From Dactylosporangium sucinum (GTDB lineage Bacteria; Actinomycetota; Actinomycetes; Mycobacteriales; Micromonosporaceae): a stretch of 55,946 nt of DNA. The notes beneath the pieces are model-generated. The model did no database searches. It was not told the origin of the DNA and was given only the letters and a program-made list of their open reading frames with translations. Numbering within the stretch: the stretch's first letter is position 1; every line of letters begins with the position of its first letter. Positions 8,415 to 15,916 of this stretch are shown here, in pieces. A program made the position numbers and the translations under genes. The stretch is from NCBI RefSeq assembly GCF_014647515.1, contig NZ_BMPI01000045.1, positions 41,554 to 97,499 of the forward strand, read 5' to 3'.

Positions 8415-9148
8415 GATTCAACACTCCTCAGGTTGACGGTGGTGGCCGTGGCCGTGAGCAGGGTGCCGTCGGGAACGGGTTGCCAGGCGGGGGAGGGGTC
8501 GAGCGGCTCGGAGGCGACGAGGACGCGGCCGGGCTCGGCGTGGACCGACAGGGAGTGGCCGCAGGTCGTGGCGGCGATGGTGGTGCCGTCGGTGACGAGC
8601 AGGTTGAGGCGGGAGCCGGGGGCGGCCGCCGAGACCAGGGCGACCACGTCGGCGAGCGCGGCGTCGAGCGGCATGCCGGTGCGGAGGCGGGTGCGCACGA
8701 GCGTCCAGAGCAGGGCGCTGTCGGTGGGGGCGTCGAGGGTGAGCAGGTCCCGCGGGGGGACCGGCAGCGCCGCGGCGCTGTCGGGCCAGCCGGTCACCCT
8801 GCCGTTGTGGCTGAACAGCCAGCCGTCGCCGGCGAACGGGGCGGCGGCCGTCTCGGTGATCGGCATGCCGACGGTGGCGGAGCGGACGGCGGCGAGGAAG
8901 GCGCCCGCGTGGATCGAGGCGGCCAGCGCCGGCAGGTCGGAGAGGCTCCAGAGTGGACGGTCGCGCCGGTAGCGGACCAGGGCGCCGTCGGGGGTGTACC
9001 AGCCGATGCCGAAGCCGTCGGCGTTGATGGTGCCGCCGCCGCGCATGTCGCGCGGGGCCCAGGACTGCCGTTCGAGGGAGTGCGGGGCGTCGAAGAGGGG
9101 GCCCGCGAGGGGGACGGGCGGCCCGAGGTACGCCAGATGCCGGCACAT
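8411..9148 (-). CDS. egtC: Gamma-glutamyl-hercynylcysteine S-oxide hydrolase EgtC
   Basis: A 245-residue class II glutamine amidotransferase-like (Ntn) hydrolase. The protein starts MCRHLAYLG, so Cys2 becomes the N-terminal nucleophile after Met removal, and NADGFGIGWY and FSHNGRV are the typical class II signatures. EgtC removes the gamma-glutamyl group from the EgtB product. The start was set at 9148 because longer open frames would bury the catalytic Cys. The ATG overlaps the egtB stop by one base. Position between egtB and egtD supports the assignment over other amidotransferases. Confidence 0.95.
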   Translation of the reverse strand: MCRHLAYLGPPVPLAGPLFDAPHSLERQSWAPRDMRGGGTINADGFGIGWYTPDGALVRYRRDRPLWSLSDLPALAASIHAGAFLAAVRSATVGMPITETAAAPFAGDGWLFSHNGRVTGWPDSAAALPVPPRDLLTLDAPTDSALLWTLVRTRLRTGMPLDAALADVVALVSAAAPGSRLNLLVTDGTTIAATTCGHSLSVHAEPGRVLVASEPLDPSPAWQPVPDGTLLTATATTVNLRSVES

Positions 9149-10401
9149 CAGGCGAGCTCCCCGGGGCGTGGGTCGCGGGCGGTGCGGAAGCCGCTGAAGA
9201 TCTGCCGGCGGATGGGGTAGTCCCAGTTGCGGAAGGTGCCGCGGCAGGCGGCGGCGTCGGTGCCGAAGGACCCGCCGCGCAGCACCTTGTAGTCGGGGCC
9301 GAAGAAGACCTCGGAGTACTCGCGGTAGGGGAAGGCGGTGAAGCCCGGGTAGGCGGTGAAGTCGCTGGAGACCCACTCCCAGACGTCGCCGATGAGCTGG
9401 TGGACGCCGAGGGGTGAGGCGCCGGCCGGGTAGGCGCCGACGGGGGCGGGGGCGAGGTGGCGCTGGCCGAGGTTGGCGTGTTCGGGGCCGGGGTCCTCGT
9501 CGCCCCAGGGGTAGCGGCGGGAGCGGCCGGTGGCGGGGTCCCAGCGGGCGGCCTTCTCCCACTCGGCCTCGGTGGGCAGCCGGCGGCCGGCCCAGGCGGC
9601 GTAGGCGGTGGCCTGGTGCCAGGAGACGTGCACGACGGGGGCGTCGGGCACGATCGGGGCGGTGCGGCCGAAGGTCGTGGCGAGCCAGCCGGAGGGGTCC
9701 CGCGTCCAGTGCAGCGGCGCGACATCCGGTCCGCGGTCATCCACGAAGGCCGCATATTCCGCATTGGTCACCGGCGCGGCGTCGATGAGGTAGTCGCCGA
9801 CGAATACGTCGTGGGAGGGGCGCTCGTTGTCCAGCGCCCACGCCTCCGTGGAGGTGCCCATCGTGAACGAACCGGCCGGGACCAGCACTTCCGGGCCGAC
9901 GGGAACGGCCGGGCCGGGGGGCGGGGGAGCGGCGAGGACCGCCGCTCCGGCCCGCAGCTGGTGCGTGGCGAGCATCGTCTCGTCGTGCTGCTGCTCGTGC
10001 TGGACGATCATGCCGAACGCGAACCCGTCGGTGGTGAGCCGGCGCCCTTCGAGCCGGACCCGGTCGAGCACGTCGAGGGCCTTGTCGCGCACGGTGGCGA
10101 CGTAGGCGCGGGCCTCGGCGGGGCCGAGCAGCGGCAGGGCGGGCCGGTCGCGGCGGGCGTGCCGGAACGCGTCGTAGAGGTGGTCGATGTCCTGGCGGAC
10201 CGGGTCGCGGCCGCCGACGTCGCGGACCAGCCACAGCTCTTCCTGGTTGCCGATGTGGGCGAGGTCCCACACGAGCGGCGACATGAGCGGCGAGTGCTGC
10301 TTGACCAGGTCGTCGTCGTCCACGGCGTCGGTGAGGACGACGGAGCGGCGGCGGGTGCGTTCGAGCTCGGTTGCGACGCGCTCGCGGAGGTCGTCAGCCA
10401 T
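9148..10401 (-). CDS. egtB: Ergothioneine sulfoxide synthase EgtB
   Basis: EgtB is a non-haem iron enzyme that joins hercynine with gamma-glutamylcysteine using O2. The 417-residue protein has an N-terminal DinB-like domain with His49 and HEQQHDE (His135, His139) as the three-His iron site, and a C-terminal FGE-sulfatase domain with TEAEWEKAARWD and GDVWEWV. RNWDYPIRRQIF near the C-terminus carries Asp394 and Arg398, the spacing used to bind gamma-glutamylcysteine in the mycobacterial enzyme. The ATG overlaps the end of egtA by 8 bases. Longer upstream frames run inside egtA and were rejected. Confidence 0.97.
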   Translation of the reverse strand: MADDLRERVATELERTRRRSVVLTDAVDDDDLVKQHSPLMSPLVWDLAHIGNQEELWLVRDVGGRDPVRQDIDHLYDAFRHARRDRPALPLLGPAEARAYVATVRDKALDVLDRVRLEGRRLTTDGFAFGMIVQHEQQHDETMLATHQLRAGAAVLAAPPPPGPAVPVGPEVLVPAGSFTMGTSTEAWALDNERPSHDVFVGDYLIDAAPVTNAEYAAFVDDRGPDVAPLHWTRDPSGWLATTFGRTAPIVPDAPVVHVSWHQATAYAAWAGRRLPTEAEWEKAARWDPATGRSRRYPWGDEDPGPEHANLGQRHLAPAPVGAYPAGASPLGVHQLIGDVWEWVSSDFTAYPGFTAFPYREYSEVFFGPDYKVLRGGSFGTDAAACRGTFRNWDYPIRRQIFSGFRTARDPRPGELA

Positions 10402-11596
10402 TGCGGGCACTCCCTTCGATGACTTCGTCGAGCAGCTGCGGCGGCAGGTCCAGGTCTTCCAGGGCCAGGTCGCGCAGGGCGAGCGCGGCCCGGTTGAGTG
10501 CGGGGTCGGCGAGCCCGTCGCGGGCCGCCTCGACCCACCGGCCGGTCGTGGGCGCGCACAGGTCCCGGGCCTTGTCGGTGGTGACGGGGTCGTCGAGCAG
10601 CGCGTGCAGGAGCGCCGCCGGGGCGAACCAGGCGCGGCCGGGCTGGGTGTCGAGGTAGCGGATCTCCAGATATCCCCTCGGTCGTACCGGGGGGAAGAGG
10701 GTACTGAGGTGGTAGTCGAGGTCGGCGTAGGTGGGCGGCCGGGGCAGTTCCCCACGGATCCACCCGGCGAAGGTGACGCCGGCGGGCACGGCCCACGGCC
10801 CGTCGGTCCGGCGGACGCACAGCACGGTGGCGTCGAGGGCGTAGCGGGCCCAGGCCGTGGCGGGGTCGCCGGAGACGGTGACGGGCCGGGTGCGGCTGGG
10901 GTCGATGCCGCGCCAGACGCGTTGCCGGGCGGAGGCCCACCCGGTCTCGGTCCCGGCGAGGCGGGGCGAGTTGGCGAACAGCGCGAGCAGCGGCGGGCCG
11001 ATCTCGTGGACGGCGGCCCACCGGTCGGTGAGCCGCTCGGCGGGTCCCGCGTCGAGGCAGACCTGCAGCCCCGCGGTGCTGCACATCATGATTCTTCCGG
11101 AGACGCCGCGGCGCTGGAAGGCGCTTTCCATCGCGTCGTACCGCGGGGTGTCGAGCAGCCGGGTCGGTCTTCGGTGGGGGTCGGTGCCGGTGTCGCCGCG
11201 GCGCAGCGCGGCCCGGTCGAGGAGGGTTTCGAGCTGGTCGAGCTCGGCGTTGACGGCGGCGTGGAGCGCGGTCAGCGTGGGGTGGGGCCGGCTGGAGAGT
11301 TCGACCTGGCCGCCGGGCTCGAGGGTGACGGCGGAGCCGTGGCGCAGGGGCAGTCCGGGACTGCCGGGGCGCAGGGTGCCGGGGGCATGATCGCCGAGGG
11401 CCTGACAGAGCCGCTCGCGATCGATCGGGGTGGATGGGTCGTGCTGGTCGTGAACGGTGTACTCGATTTCGACGCCGACCGTCTCGGGGGGTCCGGTCTT
11501 GAAGCAGATCGATGCAATGTACCCTTCGGCCTGCTCGATCTCTCGGATGACCGCGTCCGAGTCGGCGGACTTGCGCGCGCTCTGCAAGGTCGCCAT
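10394..11596 (-). CDS. egtA: Glutamate-cysteine ligase EgtA
   Basis: A 400-residue GCS2-type ligase making gamma-glutamylcysteine for EgtB. ETVGVEIEYTVHD, LEPGGQVELSSRPHPT and MMCSTAGLQVCLDAG are the ATP/glutamate-binding regions of the family, and YLEIRYLDTQPG follows in the C-terminal half. The ATG at 11596 (MATLQSARKSA) was preferred over an upstream start because the intervening residues are Arg-rich and unlike homologues. It is the first gene of the operon, with promoter signals expected in the 134-base gap to the divergent HAD-like gene. No egtE follows egtD. Confidence 0.95.
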   Translation of the reverse strand: MATLQSARKSADSDAVIREIEQAEGYIASICFKTGPPETVGVEIEYTVHDQHDPSTPIDRERLCQALGDHAPGTLRPGSPGLPLRHGSAVTLEPGGQVELSSRPHPTLTALHAAVNAELDQLETLLDRAALRRGDTGTDPHRRPTRLLDTPRYDAMESAFQRRGVSGRIMMCSTAGLQVCLDAGPAERLTDRWAAVHEIGPPLLALFANSPRLAGTETGWASARQRVWRGIDPSRTRPVTVSGDPATAWARYALDATVLCVRRTDGPWAVPAGVTFAGWIRGELPRPPTYADLDYHLSTLFPPVRPRGYLEIRYLDTQPGRAWFAPAALLHALLDDPVTTDKARDLCAPTTGRWVEAARDGLADPALNRAALALRDLALEDLDLPPQLLDEVIEGSARNG

Positions 11597-11730
11597 GCGA
11601 ACCGACGCTACCCGCGGATCCGGCGCGCGGCGAATGCTGCGTGTGAACAAACACTTACGAGTTGCCGCCCGGCGGGCCGGGTGATGGAAATGCGCGTGCG
11701 GTCGCCCGCGGCGGATGATGCCATGCTGGA

Positions 11731-12306
11731 ATGAGCCCCGACCCGGACGGTCCCGGTGACCGGATGAAGACGTATGAGCAGGTCGCGCGTGTGGCGGCGC
11801 CGGTGTGGCTGCTCGACGTCGACGGGGTGGTCAACGTCAAGCAGCCGGCGTGGCATGCGCCGCCGTGGAACGGGCGGGCGTACGACGCGCGGCTGGAGTA
11901 CCGCATGCGGTGGGCGCCCCAGCTCACCACCCGGATCCGGCAGCTGCACCGGGCCGGCGTGGTCGAGGTGCGGTGGTGCACGACCTGGTGCGCGCATGCC
12001 GACCAGCTGGAGCGGCTGTTCCGGCTGCCGGCGCTGGACCGGGCCTTCACCGACGACCTCGACGGCGACGACGTGCCGCCGGTGAAGCTGGCGGCGGCCC
12101 GGGCCGTGCTCGCCGCCGGGCGGCGTCTGGTGTGGACGGACGACGCCGAGGTGCCGGAGCCGGGACCGCTGTTCGACGAGCTGGCCGCCGGCGGGCGGGC
12201 GCTGCTCATCCGGCCCGACGCCCGGCGGGGGCTGACCCCGGCGCACCTGGAGCGGATCGAGGCGTTCAGCGCAGCGAGCGGTACAGCGACAGCGCGTCCC
12301 GGGTGA
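11731..12306 (+). CDS. HAD-like hydrolase domain protein
   Basis: A 191-residue cytoplasmic protein. VWLLDVDGVVNVKQPAW near residues 25-41 is the HAD motif I (DxDGVxN), and RRLVWTDDAE near 130-140 resembles motif III/IV with acidic metal ligands. WCTTWCAHADQLERLF lies where motif II (Ser/Thr) would be. ATG 11764 (MKTYEQVARVA) is an equally good start with a GGTGACC sequence upstream. Related proteins are common, uncharacterised actinobacterial HAD phosphatase-like proteins. The 3' end overlaps the convergent TetR gene by 41 bases. Confidence 0.75.
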   Translation: MSPDPDGPGDRMKTYEQVARVAAPVWLLDVDGVVNVKQPAWHAPPWNGRAYDARLEYRMRWAPQLTTRIRQLHRAGVVEVRWCTTWCAHADQLERLFRLPALDRAFTDDLDGDDVPPVKLAAARAVLAAGRRLVWTDDAEVPEPGPLFDELAAGGRALLIRPDARRGLTPAHLERIEAFSAASGTATARPG

Positions 12307-12946
12307 CCGAGCGCAGGACCGGCAGGCGGGACATGCCGACGAGCCGGTCGACGAGCGGCACGGACCGCTCGACGAGCAGGTCGGTCCTGGCCTGCTCCGG
12401 CGAGCTGTCGTGCACCCAGTACAGGGTGATGCCCATCGTGCACAGCCACAGCAGCTCGGGCAGGTCGCGGCGCAGCTCCGGGTCGATCTTCGTGGTGCTG
12501 CCGTCGACGACGGTGCGCAGGATGTGCATCGAGCGCTCCCGGGCCGGGGCGGACTCGGCGCTGAACGGGCTGACCGGGGACCCCGGGTCGAGGGCGGTGC
12601 GGATGAACTTGCCGGCGAACCCGTGGTACGGCCGCATCGTCTGCATCAGGGCACGCCAGGCGATGCCGAGGCGGTCGGCGAACGGGCCGGGGGCGGCCAG
12701 CGCCTCGGCGCAGGCGGCCGCGTGGTCCTCCTGCACCGTGGCGTAGAACTGCTGGACGAGGTGGTCCTTGGAGGGGAAGTAGTAGTAGGCGTTGCCGACC
12801 GACAGGCCCGCGGCCTGGGCGATGCCGCGCATCGTCGTCTTGTCGTAGCCCTGCTCGCGGAACAGGCGGACGGCGGTGTCGACGATCAGGCGCTTGGTCT
12901 GCTCGCCCTTCTCAGATGGCGCAGGTTCCGTCACAGTCTCGACCAT
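12266..12946 (-). CDS. TetR family regulator, third gene of a membrane protein-DCC-TetR operon
   Basis: 226 residues with an N-terminal TetR helix-turn-helix: TKRLIVDTAVRLFREQGYDKTTMRGIAQAAGLSVGNAYYYFPSK (stated here as motif words TAVRLFREQGY, TMRGIAQAAGL and YYYFPSKDHL) at about residues 17-62. The large C-terminal ligand/dimer domain carries no recognisable effector signature. Its start overlaps the DCC gene by 35 bases, so it is co-transcribed. The operon promoter contains two TTGAAC/GTTCAA palindromes at 13681-13730, which are the probable autoregulatory operators of this protein. Confidence 0.9.
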   Translation of the reverse strand: MVETVTEPAPSEKGEQTKRLIVDTAVRLFREQGYDKTTMRGIAQAAGLSVGNAYYYFPSKDHLVQQFYATVQEDHAAACAEALAAPGPFADRLGIAWRALMQTMRPYHGFAGKFIRTALDPGSPVSPFSAESAPARERSMHILRTVVDGSTTKIDPELRRDLPELLWLCTMGITLYWVHDSSPEQARTDLLVERSVPLVDRLVGMSRLPVLRSVTRDALSLYRSLR

Positions 12947-13283
12947 AGTTGCGGACCCGCGCGGCGGTCGCGACCACCGCGCGGGCGAGTGGATGCATCG
13001 ACGGTTCGGCGAGACGCGCCGCCAGCCCCCGATAGTCGTCCAGCGCCCACAGGCAGATCAGCCACGCGCCGTCGCCGGTGTAGACGCCGCCGTCGTCGGC
13101 GACCACCGTGATGTCGGCGAGGGTGTCCCGCACGTCGAGCGCCGGATACCGGCGGCGCGCCTCGGTCGAGCCGGCCGCGACGAACTCCAGCGGCACGAGT
13201 TGGGCCCGCGCCGCGAGCCACGCGCGTGCCGTCCGGCACAGCCCGCAGCTCGCGTCGTAGAGCACGGTGAGTCGGGTGATCAT
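12912..13283 (-). CDS. DCC family (DUF393) thiol-redox-like protein
   Basis: 123 residues from ATG 13283, beginning MITRLTVLYDASCGLCRTARAWL. The YDxxC-x2-C motif with Cys13 and Cys16 is the thioredoxin-like signature of the DCC/DUF393 family. TGDGAWLICLWALDDYRGLAARL is the family's helical half. The biochemical role is not established; a disulfide or thiol oxidoreductase function is inferred from the CxxC. The start forms ATGA with the upstream membrane-protein stop. Longer frames extend into that gene and were rejected. Confidence 0.88.
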   Translation of the reverse strand: MITRLTVLYDASCGLCRTARAWLAARAQLVPLEFVAAGSTEARRRYPALDVRDTLADITVVADDGGVYTGDGAWLICLWALDDYRGLAARLAEPSMHPLARAVVATAARVRNYGRDCDGTCAI

Positions 13284-13672
13284 GGCGTGGGCAGGATGCG
13301 CTTCGGCGGGATCGGCGGGGCCATGCGCTCCAGCATCCGGCGCCGCCGGAAGCGGCTGAGCACGAAGAGGTTGAAGAAGTGCACGCCGCCGAGGACGAGC
13401 AGGACCAGGCCGACCTTCCAGGAGAGGGCCTCCATGGCGCTGCTGCCGTCCAGCAGCGGCTCGCTGATCTTCAGTGCGACCGTGACGTAGCCGAGGTTGA
13501 GCAGGTAGAACCCGACGACGAGCAGGTGGTTGACCGACCGGGCGAGGTCCTCGTTGCCGAGGGCCTCGTCGAGGAACACCTGGCCGTTCTTGTGCAGGGT
13601 GCGGGCCACCCACACGGTGAGCAGCCCGCTGACCGCCAGGTAGACGAGGTAGGTGCCGAGCTTGTAGTCCAT
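13280..13672 (-). CDS. Small integral membrane protein of a TetR-controlled operon
   Basis: 130 residues from ATG 13672, preceded four bases upstream by AAGGAGG. Three hydrophobic helices are evident (LGTYLVYLAVSGLLTVWV, HLLVVGFYLLNLGYVTVAL and VGLVLLVLGGVHFFNLFVL) and the C-terminus is basic (RFRRRRMLERM). I do not recognise a named family. It is first in an operon with the DCC and TetR genes. Because the regulator sits at the end of the same transcript and the operators flank the start site, the operon is probably self-repressed until an inducer is present. Confidence 0.85.
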   Translation of the reverse strand: MDYKLGTYLVYLAVSGLLTVWVARTLHKNGQVFLDEALGNEDLARSVNHLLVVGFYLLNLGYVTVALKISEPLLDGSSAMEALSWKVGLVLLVLGGVHFFNLFVLSRFRRRRMLERMAPPIPPKRILPTP

Positions 13673-13680
13673 CGCGCCTC

Positions 13681-13696
13681 CTTGAACGTGTTCAAG
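13681..13696. promoter_or_regulatory. Probable TetR operator 1
   Basis: CTTGAACGTGTTCAAG: arms CTTGAAC and GTTCAAG with a two-base centre. It overlaps the ribosome binding site and likely transcription start of the membrane protein-DCC-TetR operon. Its reverse complement is identical to the second site. Confidence 0.85.
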
Positions 13697-13700
13697 AATG

Positions 13701-13729
13701 AGCCTACGGCCCATCTTGAACACGTTCAA
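13701..13729 (-). promoter_or_regulatory. Promoter of the membrane protein-DCC-TetR operon
   Basis: On the minus strand a -35 TTGAAC (plus 13724-13729) and a -10 TAGGCT (plus 13701-13706) are separated by 17 bases. The -35 lies within operator 2, and the predicted start falls in operator 1, so repressor binding would block RNA polymerase at both ends. Confidence 0.75.
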
Positions 13730-13730
13730 G
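13715..13730. promoter_or_regulatory. Probable TetR operator 2
   Basis: CTTGAACACGTTCAAG, identical to operator 1 read on the other strand, centred 34 bases from it. It contains the -35 element of the operon promoter and abuts the stop codon of the next minus-strand gene at 13731. Confidence 0.85.
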
Positions 13731-14783
13731 TCAGCCGAACCGGATCCACGTCACACCGCCGTCCGGGCTGATCACGGGCGGGGCCTTCCGGCCGAGCACC
13801 AGGGTGCCGTCGGGCAGCACCCACGCGTCGGTGATGTGCTCGTTCACCCGCGCGTCGATCGGGGTGAACGTCCCGTCGCGCCAGAACCCGTACCGGAGGT
13901 CGGCGGTGCTGACCAGCAGCCGCCCGTCGTCCAGCGCCCCGTGGACCGCCCTGACGTCCGGCGGCAGGGCGACCGGGGTGTGGCCGGTCGCCGCGAGCCG
14001 CCACAGGCGGCCGGTGTTGGACTCGAGGAAGTAGGCCTGGCGTCCGTCGGGCGAGACCACCAGGCCGCCGATGGGGTCGAAGCCGGCCAGCGCGTGCCAG
14101 GTCACGCCGTCGTCGTCCGACCACCACACGGTGTTGGTCCGGCGCTGCGCCTCGAACGTGAGGGCCCAGCTCGTGCCGGCGCTGCCCTTCGTGATCCGCT
14201 GCACGAAGTCGGACGGGGGCGGGGCAACGGCGGGCCGTGGCTCGGGCGGCGTGCCACCGGGCCGGGACTGCTGCACGGCCGGGTCGTCGGGCCCGACCGG
14301 CCGGAACGTGTCGCCGCCGTCCTCGGACAGCATGAAGGTCTCGCCGGTGAAGTTGCCGAACACGACCCGGTCACGGTCGATCGGCCGGATGTCGTACAGG
14401 TCGGGCCGCGGCAGCGTGATGCGCTGCCAGGTCAGCCCGGCGTCCGACGTGCGGGCCACCTCCACCGGGCACTCCACCTGCGGGCACGGGACGCCGATCG
14501 TCGCCCAGCCGCGGGTGGCGTCGGCGAACGTCGCCCACTGGGACCGGCCGTCGACGCCCGGCAGCCGGATGGTCCGCTCGTGCACGACCACCTGCGGCGG
14601 GGGCGGCGGCGCGTCGGCCGGGCGCACGGCCAGCGGCACGGCCACCGCGGTCAGCGCCGCGGCCAGGCCGGCCAGCCACGGCCAGCGGCGCCGGCGGCGC
14701 GCCGGGAGCGCGGCGACCGGCAGCGGGCGGAACGTTCCGATGGCCTCGTCCTCGAAGCGGGCGAACGCTTCCTCAACCAGCAT
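13731..14783 (-). CDS. Membrane-anchored BNR/sialidase-like repeat protein partnered with an ECF sigma factor
   Basis: 350 residues. A short cytoplasmic N-terminus (MLVEEAFARFEDEAIGTFRPL) is followed by an Arg-rich stop-transfer and one helix (near 33-52), then a Pro-rich stretch and an extracytoplasmic domain. Repeated SxDxGxTW Asp-box motifs are seen: TSDAGLTWQRI, SEDGGDTFRPV, SDDDGVTWHAL and SPDGGVTWIRF, which mark a beta-propeller like sialidase/BNR proteins. The start overlaps the sigma factor gene by 11 bases, suggesting that the N-terminal part could act as anti-sigma factor and the propeller as sensor; this role is inference. Confidence 0.8.
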   Translation of the reverse strand: MLVEEAFARFEDEAIGTFRPLPVAALPARRRRRWPWLAGLAAALTAVAVPLAVRPADAPPPPPQVVVHERTIRLPGVDGRSQWATFADATRGWATIGVPCPQVECPVEVARTSDAGLTWQRITLPRPDLYDIRPIDRDRVVFGNFTGETFMLSEDGGDTFRPVGPDDPAVQQSRPGGTPPEPRPAVAPPPSDFVQRITKGSAGTSWALTFEAQRRTNTVWWSDDDGVTWHALAGFDPIGGLVVSPDGRQAYFLESNTGRLWRLAATGHTPVALPPDVRAVHGALDDGRLLVSTADLRYGFWRDGTFTPIDARVNEHITDAWVLPDGTLVLGRKAPPVISPDGGVTWIRFG

Positions 14784-15303
14784 GGTGCACCTCCGACGGC
14801 GACAGGCGGGCGGCGAGCGTGGCCCGGCCGCGGGTGAGCCACGAGCGCACCGTGCCCTCGGCGGCGCCCTCCTGCTCGGCGATCTCGGCGACGCTCAGCC
14901 GGCCCAGGTGGTACAGCACGAGCGCCCGCCGCTGGGCCGGCGGCAGCGTGGTGCGGGCCGCGACCAGCGCGACCCGGTCCTCGGTCGGCGCGGCGACGTG
15001 CGTCTCCCGCTGCCCGGCGAGGTACCGCAGCGCGGTCTGCACCCGCCGCAGCCGGCTCTTGGCGAGGTTCCAGGCGACGTGGCGCACCCACGCCGACGGG
15101 TCGGCGTAGCCGCCGACGCGGGGCCAGCGCTCCAGGGCGCGGCAGAACGCCTCCTGGGTCAGGTCCTGGGCCTCGGCGTGGTCGCCGAGGTAGGCGTAGA
15201 GCTGGACGGCGAGCCGCTGGAAGTGCGCGGCGTAGAACGCGGCGAAGTCCGCTGGCGGTTCCGGCATACCGGTGTCACGCGCGAGGCGGGCCATCCGCTG
15301 CAC
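14773..15303 (-). CDS. SigE-type ECF RNA polymerase sigma factor
   Basis: Up to 176 residues. Region 2 is FAAFYAAHFQRLAVQLYAYLGDHAEAQDLTQEAFCRALERW, stated in words: the DLTQEAF core lies near residue 50. Region 4 contains LPPAQRRALVLYHLGRLSVAEIAEQ and GTVRSWLTRGRATLA near the C-terminus. The start is uncertain: GTG 15303, ATG 15294 and ATG 15267 (MPEPPADF) are in frame, and none has a clear ribosome binding site. It lies six bases downstream of the DUF3307 gene and overlaps the BNR protein gene, so the three probably form one operon. Confidence 0.88.
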   Translation of the reverse strand: MQRMARLARDTGMPEPPADFAAFYAAHFQRLAVQLYAYLGDHAEAQDLTQEAFCRALERWPRVGGYADPSAWVRHVAWNLAKSRLRRVQTALRYLAGQRETHVAAPTEDRVALVAARTTLPPAQRRALVLYHLGRLSVAEIAEQEGAAEGTVRSWLTRGRATLAARLSPSEVHHAG

Positions 15304-15309
15304 GCAGTA

Positions 15310-15747
15310 CTACAGCGCGGCCACCAGCAGCGCCGAGATCAGCAGGGCGCCCTTGTGCAGCGCCTGGTCGGCGACGTACATGCCGTTGACGGGGGCGACC
15401 GTCTCGGCGAAGCGGGGCGAGCGGGTCGCCCGCAGCACCGCCCGCACCGGCCAGCGGCGGTCGAGCAGGCCGTGCGTGAGCAGCGAGAACGCCAGGCCGG
15501 CGACGACGCCCGGCACCGACAGGGGCAGGCGCAGGGCGGCGGCGGTGACCAGCAGTACCACCGCGACCGTCAGGTGGTAGGTCAGCAGGTGTCCGGCGAG
15601 GGCGCGCCAGCCGGCCGCTCCCGGCTCCGACTTCAGCGCCGCCTGCCGGTCGGTCTGCGCGATGTGATCGCCGAGCGAGTGCCCGACGAGCATCGCGGCC
15701 AGCACGACCAGGAACACGACGGACCGGGTGAGCTCGTCACTTCCCAC
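15310..15747 (-). CDS. DUF3307-like membrane protein
   Basis: 145 residues from GTG 15747, which has GAGGAG ten bases upstream; an in-frame ATG at 15795 would add an Arg-rich leader. Four hydrophobic segments are present. GHSLGDHIAQTDRQA near residue 25 is the conserved DUF3307 core, and THGLLDRRWPVR near residue 95 is the second conserved block. Function is unknown. It is first in the gene order that continues into the ECF sigma factor, and diverges from the sulfotransferase gene with 169 bases between. Confidence 0.75.
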   Translation of the reverse strand: MGSDELTRSVVFLVVLAAMLVGHSLGDHIAQTDRQAALKSEPGAAGWRALAGHLLTYHLTVAVVLLVTAAALRLPLSVPGVVAGLAFSLLTHGLLDRRWPVRAVLRATRSPRFAETVAPVNGMYVADQALHKGALLISALLVAAL

Positions 15748-15890
15748 GATGGAACGGCTCCTCACGCGCGGATGACACCTTGGAGCCGTCATCATGCGCC
15801 CGGTAACGGGCCCAGTTCTACGTCGAACGATGCAGATGACATGTGTTGCTGATCGCGTGTGACCGCCATCCCGCCGGCTAACGTAACTCT

Positions 15891-15904
15891 TCGGACATGT
15901 CCGA
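15891..15904. promoter_or_regulatory. Perfect 14-bp palindrome upstream of the sulfotransferase gene
   Basis: TCGGACATGTCCGA is centred about 19 bases before the GTG start at 15917. A possible -10 TAACGT lies at 15879-15884, so the palindrome would cover the transcription start. It is a candidate operator; the regulator is not identifiable. Confidence 0.5.
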
Positions 15905-15916
15905 CGTTGTCAGGAC

